From NCBI RefSeq assembly GCF_000420085.1, contig NZ_ATUG01000003.1, positions 992,001-1,056,000 on the forward strand: a DNA stretch of 64,000 bases, in the 5' to 3' direction. The stretch is from Desulfospira joergensenii DSM 10085. Lineage in GTDB: Bacteria; Desulfobacterota; Desulfobacteria; Desulfobacterales; Desulfobacteraceae. Positions 33,395 through 39,843 of this stretch are shown piece after piece. Under the pieces are notes generated by a model that saw only the letters and a list, made by a program, of their open reading frames with translations, ran no database searches and was not told the origin of the DNA. A program made the translations under genes and the position numbers. The first letter of the stretch is position 1, and every line of letters starts with the position of its first letter.

Positions 33395-34225
33395 ATGAAA
33401 TGGATGCAGTTTCTCACACCGGCCAAATCAATGGACTCTGATGAGGCCCGGTCCTTTATATCCGATCATCCCGGGGAGGATTTCATTCTCCTGGATGTAA
33501 GACAGCCCTCGGAGTATCAGGAAGAACATCTGCCCGGAGCCCTGCTCATCCCCCTGCCCCAGCTCTCGGACCGGCTGGACGAGATGGACCGGGAAAAGCC
33601 GGTCCTGGTCTACTGAGCCATTGGAGGGCGCAGCCGGGTTGCTGCACAGATGCTGTCCGGGAAGGGATTCACCCAGGTTTTTAACATGTCCGGCGGGATC
33701 AAGGCCTGGCAGGGAAACAAAGCCGTCGGTGCCCAGGATCTGGGCATGGATCTGTTTACAGGACAGGAAGAACCCCGGGATATATTAAAGACCGCCTATT
33801 CCCTGGAGCAGGGACTGAGGGATTTTTATCTGGAAATGGAAAAACAGACATCAAACGATGAGGTAAAAAGCCTTTTCTCAAAACTGGCTGAAATTGAAAT
33901 CAAGCACCAGGAGGAAATCCTGGCCGCCTATAATCAATTCAGCCCGGAACCGGCAGACCGGGCCGGATTTGAAAAAATAGTGGAAACCCGGGCCATGGAA
34001 GGGGGACTGACCACCCAGGAGTACATGGATCTTTTCCATCCCGACCTCAATTCTCCGAAGGATGTCATCTCCCTGGCCATGTCCATTGAGGCCCAGGCCC
34101 TGGATCTCTACCAGAGGGTGGGAAGCCGGCTGGAAGGCCGGGAAGCCAGGGGAACGATCAACAAAATCGCCAACGATGAAAAATCTCATCTGGCCAGCCT
34201 GGGGAAACTTATGGACACTCTTTAA
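33395..34225 (+). CDS. Selenocysteine-containing rhodanese fused to a ferritin-like (rubrerythrin) domain
   Basis: One frame of 276 residues is interrupted only by TGA at 33614-33616. Before it the protein reads as a rhodanese domain (FILLDVRQPSEYQEEHLPGA, EKPVLVY). After it the same domain continues AIGGRSRVAAQMLSGKGF and NMSGGIKAW. The TGA therefore falls exactly at the catalytic cysteine of the CxxGxRS loop (residue 74), the expected signature of selenocysteine. A hairpin with a GGU-bearing loop follows about 20 bases later. Residues about 120-276 are a four-helix diiron domain with two ExxH motifs (EIKH, DEKSH). Rhodaneses transfer sulfane sulfur or selenium; the ferritin domain suggests peroxide or O2 chemistry. 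The ribosome site is strong (GAGGAGGTGA). If UGA is not recoded, the product is a 73-residue fragment. Confidence 0.85.
33614..33645 (+). promoter_or_regulatory. In-frame UGA and SECIS-like hairpin
   Basis: The TGA at 33614-33616 is followed by GCAGC-CGGGTT-GCTGC (33630-33645): a 5-bp perfect stem with a six-base loop containing GGGTT. Its apex lies about 20 bases after the UGA. Bacterial SECIS elements sit within the coding sequence at this distance and show a GGU in the loop. Weak further pairing (33628 with 33647) is possible. Confidence 0.7.
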
Positions 34226-34237
34226 GGAGCGGATCAA

Positions 34238-35359
34238 ATGAAAAAGCATCTGGTACTGGTGGGAGGAGGCCATGCCCACATGATGATTCTGGACAATTTG
34301 AAGCAGATTATTGAAAAGGGCTTCAAGGTCACGGTTATCGGTCCCTGCGACCATCATTATTACTCGGGCATGGGGCCGGGAATGCTGGGCGGCACCTATA
34401 CCCGGGAGGATATCCGGTTCGCCACCAAAGATGTGGTCACCAAACAGGGGGGAACCTTTGTTCTTGACCGGGTGGCCAGACTCGATCCCAAAGCCCGGGA
34501 AGTCTACACGGAATCCGGGGAAAAAGTGAAGTACGACGTGGTCTGCTGCAATGCCGGCTCCTATATTCCCATGGACACGGTTCCGGGCCAGCTGGACAAC
34601 ACCTATCCGGTCAAGCCCATTGAAAAGCTGTGGGAGGCCGCTGAAAAACTGAAAGCCCTTTTTAAAAGCGGGGAAACAAGGGTCTCCGTGGTCGGGGGAG
34701 GTCCTTCCTCGGCCGAGGTGGCCGGCAATGTCTGGCAGCTGGCAAAGGAGATGAAGGGCCCCATGCCGGAGATCCGGATCTTTGCCCGGAGCCGGCTCAT
34801 GTCCGGGTTCCCGGAATCGGTCCGTTCCCGGGTATTTTCCATCCTCAAAAAACGGGGGATCCATATCCATGAACAGGCGCCTGTCAAGGAAGTGACCCGG
34901 GATTCCATCCTCCTGGATTCGGGCCGGACCTTTGACTCGGATTTTATTTTCATGGCTCCCGGGGTCAGGCCGTCCACCATATTTGAGGTTTCCGGTCTGC
35001 CCGTGGGTCCGGACAAGGGACTTTTAGTGAACACCTATCTTCAGTCCGTGGAATATCCCGAAATTTTCGGCGGCGGGGACTGTATCTATTTCCAGGACCA
35101 GCCCCTGAACAAGGTGGGGGTCTATGCGGTCCGGGAAAACCCGGTTCTTCTCCACAACGTCATGGCAAGCCTGGAAGGAAAAGCGTTAGTGGAATTTCAT
35201 CCCGGTCCGGAGTATCTCCTGATCTTCAATTTAGGAGGCGGCGCCGGGGTGCTCAAGAAAAAAGGACTGGTATTCGGCGGGAGACTCGCCTTTATTATTA
35301 AAGACTATATTGACCGGAAGTTCATGAAGAGCTTCCAGGCCATTGAAAAAACCCTATAA
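34238..35359 (+). CDS. FAD-dependent pyridine nucleotide oxidoreductase, SelD-N-terminal-domain family
   Basis: The 373-residue flavoprotein starts LVLVGGGHAHMMILDNLKQI (FAD-binding). YYSGMGPGMLGGTYTREDI and KYDVVCCNAGSYIPM follow, then a second Rossmann motif VSVVGGGPSSAEVAGN for NAD(P)H. The GGGHAH and YSGMxPG signatures match the family (TIGR03169 type) that in other organisms is fused to the N-terminus of selenophosphate synthetase SelD; here it stands alone. NDH-2-like electron transfer is also possible. It begins 13 bases after the UGA-containing rhodanese gene with a GGAGCGG site and precedes a second flavoprotein. Confidence 0.8.
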   Translation: MKKHLVLVGGGHAHMMILDNLKQIIEKGFKVTVIGPCDHHYYSGMGPGMLGGTYTREDIRFATKDVVTKQGGTFVLDRVARLDPKAREVYTESGEKVKYDVVCCNAGSYIPMDTVPGQLDNTYPVKPIEKLWEAAEKLKALFKSGETRVSVVGGGPSSAEVAGNVWQLAKEMKGPMPEIRIFARSRLMSGFPESVRSRVFSILKKRGIHIHEQAPVKEVTRDSILLDSGRTFDSDFIFMAPGVRPSTIFEVSGLPVGPDKGLLVNTYLQSVEYPEIFGGGDCIYFQDQPLNKVGVYAVRENPVLLHNVMASLEGKALVEFHPGPEYLLIFNLGGGAGVLKKKGLVFGGRLAFIIKDYIDRKFMKSFQAIEKTL

Positions 35360-35377
35360 CTTCCCGGTGAACCTGCA

Positions 35378-37522
35378 ATGAAAAAAGGCTCTGGAAAAAA
35401 AATTCTGCTTCTGACAATCATCCTGGTCCTGGCCGGCCTGTTTTTCCTATTTGACCTGGACCGGTACGTCTCTTTTTCCAACCTTAAAAATGAAATTGAC
35501 GGGTTCCAAGCCATATACCAACAGCACAGGTTCCTCTTCATTGCCACCTATTTTACGGCCTATGTGCTCATGGCGGCTCTGTCCCTTCCCGGGGCCGCCA
35601 TTATGTCCCTGGCCGGAGCTGCCGTCTTCGGCCTGGTTCCCGGGACCATTATCATCTCCTTTGCCTCCACCATGGGCGCTTTTTTAGCCTTTCTTTCCTC
35701 CCGCTACCTGTTCCGGGACTTTGTGGAACAAAAATTTTCATCCAAACTTGAAACCATCAACCGGGGGATGGAAAAGGAAGGGGGATTTTATCTTTTTACC
35801 CTGAGACTGGTCCCTTTATTTCCCTTTTTCCTGATCAACCTGGCCATGGGCTTGACCAATATCCGGGGCCATGTTTTTTACCTGGTCAGCCAGATCGGCA
35901 TGCTCCCGGGCACCATTGTATATGTGAATGCCGGTACCCAGCTGGCCCAGCTCGATTCCATCCAGGGGATCCTCTCCTTTAAAATTCTATTTGCCTTTGC
36001 CCTTCTGGGGATCTTCCCCATTGTGGCCAAACGGATCATCGACGGAATCCGGAGTAAAAAGATCTATGCCCGGTTTTCCAGACCCTCTTCCTTTGACTAC
36101 AACCTGACGGTCATCGGCGGAGGCTCAGCCGGCCTTGTGGCCTCCTATATCGGAGCTGCGGTCAAGGCCCGGGTTGCCCTGATCGAAGAGCATAAAATGG
36201 GCGGAGACTGCCTCAATACCGGATGCGTCCCGTCCAAGGCCCTGATCGCCAGTGCCGGACTTGCCGCAAAGGCACGCCAGGCTAAAAAATACGGGTTTGA
36301 CCGGATCGATATGGATTTTCAGTTTTCAAAGATCATGGACCGGGTGAAATCCGTCATTCAGAAAGTAGAGCCCCATGACTCGGTGGAGCGGTATACCCGG
36401 CTCGGCGTGGACTGCTTCCAGGGACGGGCCAAGATCCTGTCCCCTTTTGAGGTGAAGGTAGGAGACAAAACCCTGACTACCCGGAACATCCTCATTGCCA
36501 CGGGAGCCAGGCCCATGGTTCCGGAACTGCCCGGCCTGGAAAGCATCGAATATCTGACCTCGGATACGGTCTGGGATCTTTCCACCCTGCCCCGGCGCCT
36601 GGCGGTTTTAGGGGGAGGGCCCATCGGCTGCGAACTGGCCCAGGCCTTTGCCCGGCTGGGCTCCGAAGTTTTCCTTGTCCAGAGGGGGCCGGCCCTTCTC
36701 AAGCGGGAAGATCCCGATGCCGCCGAAATCATCCAAAAGACCTTTGAGACCGAAGGCATTCAGGTGATGACCGGCCATGCCGCCAGGGAAATCAGAACCC
36801 GGGGCGGGGAAACTATTCTCATCTGCGACCACGGGGATCAAGAGGTGCCCATCCCCTTTGACCGGCTCCTCATTGCCCTGGGCCGGACACCCAATGTTGC
36901 AGGTTTCGGCCTGGAAGAACTGGGAGTTGAACTGGGTTCCAACCGGGGTGTGGCCGCCGATGAATTCCTCCGGACCAACTTTCCCAATATCTTCTGCAGC
37001 GGGGATGTCCACGGCCGATACCAGTTTACCCACACGGCCGCCCATGAATCCTGGTATGCCTCGGTAAACGCCCTGTTCGGAAGGTTCAAGAAGTTCCGGG
37101 TGGATTACTCCACCATTCCCTGGGCCACCTTTACCGATCCGGAAGTGGCCCGGGCGGGTTTAAATGAAACCCAGGCCCAAGAGCAGAACATTGAGTACGA
37201 AGTGGTAAAATATCCCATTGACGACCTGGACAGGGCCATTGCCGACTCCCGGGACCAGGGCTTTGTCAAGGTGCTCACCCCTCCCGGCAAGGACAGGATC
37301 CTGGGAGTCACCATTGTGGGCCACCATGCCTCGGACATCATCGCCGAATTTGTCCTGGCCATGAAGCAGAAGATCGGGCTCAACAAAATCCTGGGCACCA
37401 TCCATATCTATCCCACCATGGCCGAGGCCAATAAATATGCGGCCGGAATGTGGAAAAAAGCCCATGCCCCGGAAAGACTTCTGGCCTGGATTAAAAAGTA
37501 CCACGCCTGGATGCGGAAATGA
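35378..37522 (+). CDS. TVP38/TMEM64 membrane domain fused to mercuric-reductase-like flavoprotein disulfide oxidoreductase
   Basis: The 714-residue fusion has a DedA/SNARE-associated TVP38 domain with several helices at about 8-225 (ALSLPGAAIMSLAGAAVFG, FTLRLVPLFPFFLINLAMG). A complete pyridine nucleotide-disulfide oxidoreductase follows at about 240-714. The flavoprotein half shows FAD binding (LTVIGGGSAGLVASYIGAA), the redox-active pair C278-x4-C283 (GGDCLNTGCVPSK), an NAD(P) site (LAVLGGGPIGCELAQAF) and a C-terminal dimer domain (GTIHIYPTMAEANKYAAG). No N-terminal HMA metal domain or C-terminal vicinal Cys pair is present, so Hg reduction is not indicated. A membrane-tethered dithiol or quinone reductase is more likely (inference). 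It is the last gene of its group. Confidence 0.88.
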   Translation: MKKGSGKKILLLTIILVLAGLFFLFDLDRYVSFSNLKNEIDGFQAIYQQHRFLFIATYFTAYVLMAALSLPGAAIMSLAGAAVFGLVPGTIIISFASTMGAFLAFLSSRYLFRDFVEQKFSSKLETINRGMEKEGGFYLFTLRLVPLFPFFLINLAMGLTNIRGHVFYLVSQIGMLPGTIVYVNAGTQLAQLDSIQGILSFKILFAFALLGIFPIVAKRIIDGIRSKKIYARFSRPSSFDYNLTVIGGGSAGLVASYIGAAVKARVALIEEHKMGGDCLNTGCVPSKALIASAGLAAKARQAKKYGFDRIDMDFQFSKIMDRVKSVIQKVEPHDSVERYTRLGVDCFQGRAKILSPFEVKVGDKTLTTRNILIATGARPMVPELPGLESIEYLTSDTVWDLSTLPRRLAVLGGGPIGCELAQAFARLGSEVFLVQRGPALLKREDPDAAEIIQKTFETEGIQVMTGHAAREIRTRGGETILICDHGDQEVPIPFDRLLIALGRTPNVAGFGLEELGVELGSNRGVAADEFLRTNFPNIFCSGDVHGRYQFTHTAAHESWYASVNALFGRFKKFRVDYSTIPWATFTDPEVARAGLNETQAQEQNIEYEVVKYPIDDLDRAIADSRDQGFVKVLTPPGKDRILGVTIVGHHASDIIAEFVLAMKQKIGLNKILGTIHIYPTMAEANKYAAGMWKKAHAPERLLAWIKKYHAWMRK

Positions 37523-37559
37523 TTGTAAGATGTTAAAATTAAAAGGACCTGTAAAAAGG

Positions 37560-38225
37560 TTATCTTTGCCCAGGATCAAACTCTTTCAAAACCCCTCCCG
37601 AGAGAACGCCGTGGCAGCGGCAGGCCGTGGCCGCAAAAAGAGGACCCGGACTTTGAGCGATGTTGTCAAGGAATTCAAAAAGAGCTCTGGGAGTATACCC
37701 TCCCAGACCGGGTCCCAGCTGGACACTCTGGATCACAATGGGCCGGATCCCGGGAAAATCCACTTTTGCCAGGAGTCGGAACATATCCTCCTTCCGGGGT
37801 TCCCCGGTTCGGGTGCAGTACTCATCCGGCTCATTGCAGTTGGGCGGGCAGAAAAAATCCGCATGGGTGACATAGATCTCCCCGTCTGCCCCGTCCATGG
37901 GATTGGGTAGAACCGTTTTCAGTCCTTTGGGCAGGAAATCCACCCGAAGCCGTTCCTTTCCCATCTTGAGGCGGCACCATTCCCAGGCAAGATGGATGGG
38001 CACGGCCGGAACGATCCAGTCAGGACCTGAATCGCTTGTCAGGCAGGCATGCAGAAAATCCGCCCCCTCTTTCTCCTCAATCCGGCACCCCAGTTTTTCC
38101 GCCTGATCCAAAGCGTCCCGGTCCTGGTCCACCAGGGTCAGATTCATGGCCCTCTCCTGGCGGATCAGGCTCTTTGCCGCCAATATCCCGAATTTTCCGC
38201 TTCCGATGATCCATATGTCTTCCAT
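37560..38225 (-). CDS. Conserved NAD-binding (TrkA-N-like) Cys-rich protein, unknown function
   Basis: The 221-residue protein starts with a Rossmann motif IWIIGSGKFGILAAKSL and LTLVDQDRDALDQAEKLG, like TrkA/KTN nucleotide-binding domains. The second half has cysteines in FFCPPNCNEPDEYC and a terminal ATACRCHGVLSGG, which could bind a metal or Fe-S cluster. No transporter subunit is adjacent. It converges with the preceding flavoprotein gene, 37 bases apart. The role is unknown; redox- or NAD-linked sensing is a guess. Confidence 0.65.
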   Translation of the reverse strand: MEDIWIIGSGKFGILAAKSLIRQERAMNLTLVDQDRDALDQAEKLGCRIEEKEGADFLHACLTSDSGPDWIVPAVPIHLAWEWCRLKMGKERLRVDFLPKGLKTVLPNPMDGADGEIYVTHADFFCPPNCNEPDEYCTRTGEPRKEDMFRLLAKVDFPGIRPIVIQSVQLGPGLGGYTPRALFEFLDNIAQSPGPLFAATACRCHGVLSGGVLKEFDPGQR

Positions 38226-38411
38226 AATCCGCTTATCCTATGATTCAATTGATAAAGTCAACCTTCCGGGAAATTACCACGGAGTATGGATCCCTAAAAC
38301 TTCGCGCTCTTCGTGGTTTTCTTCTTTTTATCGGAACCGCGAAGAACACCAAGGAACGCCAGGACGACTGCAAAAATCCTGCCTGCATTGCCCGGATATC
38401 CCACTTCAACC

Positions 38412-38452
38412 CGAGACAGCAATAATACAATTATGTCTCTCAAACTGTCTCG
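38412..38452. promoter_or_regulatory. GAGACA/TGTCTC boxes upstream of a sigma54 promoter
   Basis: CGAGACAG (38412-38419) and CTGTCTCG (38445-38452) form a perfect 8-bp inverted repeat 25 bases apart, with another TGTCTC at 38434-38439 between them. The half-site equals that in the 19-bp palindrome near the cyd operon. The boxes lie 100-140 bases before the -24 element at 38549, a normal enhancer distance. Confidence 0.55.
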
Positions 38453-38548
38453 ATCCTAATTTTTCAAGGATCATCCCGACAGAAAAAGATTCCTTTTATT
38501 TTTTAAAATGACATTCATTTCAGATGCTTATAAATACAAATATCGCCA

Positions 38549-38564
38549 TGGCACAAGGTTTGCT
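38549..38564 (+). promoter_or_regulatory. Sigma54 promoter of the 38.6 kb gene
   Basis: TGGCACA-AGGT-TTGCT is a near-consensus -24/-12 promoter with GG and GC ten bases apart, 63 bases before the start codon. Confidence 0.85.
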
Positions 38565-38626
38565 AATTATCTATGTTAGAAAAACCAACGCTGCCTGGTT
38601 TCAGACAGTCGATGCAGGAGGGAAAT

Positions 38627-38980
38627 ATGAGACTGAAAGACATAAAAGAGAACTATAACCTGCTCAATTCCGTAGACTGGGAAATGACTCCGGAGGAGGC
38701 CATTGCCCTTCATCTGGAGTGGGGCCCCTTAAGATCCCAGTCCTATTACAACTCCAGGGACAATGACAATGAAACCGTCTATTTTGTCATCAATACCTGG
38801 AAACAGCATCCCATCCTGACCCTGGTCAGGAGAAAGGGATTCGACTCCGAGGAACTGGGCAGTTTTAACCTGCCCAAAAACCTGGAAAGGGAGTTCATGC
38901 AGGGAATCGGCAAATACAAAGGCGTATATGCCGTAGAAGGAAATGTAAGAGACTGGCTCAAAAAGGAACTTGAAGTATAA
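38627..38980 (+). CDS. Unknown 117-residue protein expressed from a sigma54 promoter
   Basis: This soluble protein starts at an ATG with GGAGGG upstream; a longer in-frame start at 38573 overlaps the transcript leader and lacks a ribosome site. It has no cysteines or membrane segments. The N-terminal part reads LLNSVDWEMTPEEAIALHLE and ends in WGPLRSQSY. The middle is beta-rich (ETVYFVINTW, HPILTLVRRKG) and the end is basic (VRDWLKKELEV). I recognise no family. It is monocistronic, between a strong sigma54 promoter with upstream boxes and a strong terminator, so it is probably highly induced under specific conditions. Confidence 0.8.
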   Translation: MRLKDIKENYNLLNSVDWEMTPEEAIALHLEWGPLRSQSYYNSRDNDNETVYFVINTWKQHPILTLVRRKGFDSEELGSFNLPKNLEREFMQGIGKYKGVYAVEGNVRDWLKKELEV

Positions 38981-39026
38981 GCCCGAATCCACCACCACCT
39001 TAATTCAGGCCCAGTTCCCTTGCCGG

Positions 39027-39069
39027 CAAGCGGGGCAGAATCTGTCGATTCTGCCCCGCTTGTTTTTTT
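39027..39069 (+). terminator. Intrinsic terminator of the 38.6 kb gene
   Basis: A 16-bp perfect stem (39027-39042 with 39047-39062) with a TGTC loop is followed by seven Ts. Confidence 0.95.
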
Positions 39070-39091
39070 GGGAAAACTCCCCAAAAAAACA

Positions 39092-39123
39092 AAAGGCCTC
39101 AGGTTTTGAAAACTGAGGCCTTT
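39092..39123 (-). terminator. Intrinsic terminator of the minus-strand 39.2 kb gene
   Basis: AAAGGCCTCAG (39092-39102) and CTGAGGCCTTT (39113-39123) form an 11-bp stem. On the minus strand it is followed by T, G and seven Ts, about 40 bases after the stop of the coiled-coil protein. Confidence 0.85.
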
Positions 39124-39161
39124 CAAGTGTAGTTCAGGCTAAAAACTCTGAAAGTTTTTTC

Positions 39162-39464
39162 TCACCCCCCTACGTTACCAGCTTCAAGATCTCTCCAGGC
39201 CCGGTCAACACTACTACCGATTGTTCCGAATAGATCATCCAGTTCATTTTTCATAGGGGACCAGTCTGACGGACATTCATTTTCCAGCTGATCAACACGA
39301 ACCTGGGCAGTAGTCACTTCCTGGTCCAGCTGCCCTATGAGCGGTAACATTTTCTCTTTTTCAGCAGACCCATACGTATCTGCGACTTTTTTCATGGCTT
39401 CTAATTTTTCTTTCCAAGCAGTAACTTCGGCCAACATGGCTTTACAATAATCTTTAACTTCCAT
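39162..39464 (-). CDS. Small coiled-coil protein
   Basis: The 100-residue acidic helical protein has a heptad-like pattern through residues about 8-63 (WKEKLEAMKKVADTYGSAEK, LDQEVTTAQVRVDQLENE) and single cysteines at 7 and 64. A GGAGGAGAAATC ribosome site precedes the ATG. It has its own terminator and faces hcp divergently across a 380-base control region. The helical hairpin and repeated Lys/Glu recall phasin-like or stress helical proteins, but no family is assigned. Confidence 0.75.
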   Translation of the reverse strand: MEVKDYCKAMLAEVTAWKEKLEAMKKVADTYGSAEKEKMLPLIGQLDQEVTTAQVRVDQLENECPSDWSPMKNELDDLFGTIGSSVDRAWRDLEAGNVGG

Positions 39465-39613
39465 GATTTCTCCTCCATGATTTAAATTAATGAAAAGACG
39501 GATTAATCATATAATTTTATTATCGAGAATAAGAGATCAATATTCAGTTCTAAGTCGGAATAGTTCTTGAAAATTGAAAAATTGGCAGTTCCTGAAGCGG
39601 ATCCCATCAAATT

Positions 39614-39640
39614 ATATGCTTGTATACTATACAGGCATAT
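39614..39640. promoter_or_regulatory. 27-base near-perfect palindrome
   Basis: The arms 39614-39626 and 39628-39640 match over 13 bases with one mismatch around a single central C. The core is TGTATA-C-TATACA. This resembles sites of GntR/FCD-type regulators (TTGTATACAA-like). It lies 150 bases before the coiled-coil gene start and 200 before hcp, so the target is undecided. Confidence 0.5.
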
Positions 39641-39745
39641 CTCATAAATGTAACCATAATATTTAATTTAAATAACCTAAAAATTCTAAGAAGCGAAAAG
39701 AGATCCATATTTTTCCCTTCCTGAAAAAAAGTTAAAAAAAATACC

Positions 39746-39767
39746 AACCTTGATCCAGGTCAAGGTT
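39746..39767. promoter_or_regulatory. HcpR-type (CRP/FNR family) operator of hcp
   Basis: AACCTTGA-N6-TCAAGGTT is a perfect 8-bp inverted repeat in a 22-base frame, 76 bases before the hcp start. The TTGA-N6-TCAA core and the TTGAtcCAGGTCAA context match the site type described for HcpR, the nitrosative-stress regulator of hcp in sulfate reducers. The regulator gene itself is not in the window. Confidence 0.8.
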
Positions 39768-39843
39768 TTGCATGTCATTATTCTGTAAACTGCTTCCCAG
39801 GACAAAAAAACAGATCCATCAACCGCAAGATAAGGAGAGAATC

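Larger units (their letters stand above)
39465..39843. other. Divergent control region between the coiled-coil gene and hcp
   Basis: AT-rich intergenic DNA with no gene. It contains a 27-base near-palindrome at 39614-39640 and the HcpR-type operator at 39746-39767, both annotated separately. Several TATAAT-like hexamers occur in the AT-rich part, and none can be singled out. Confidence 0.7.
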
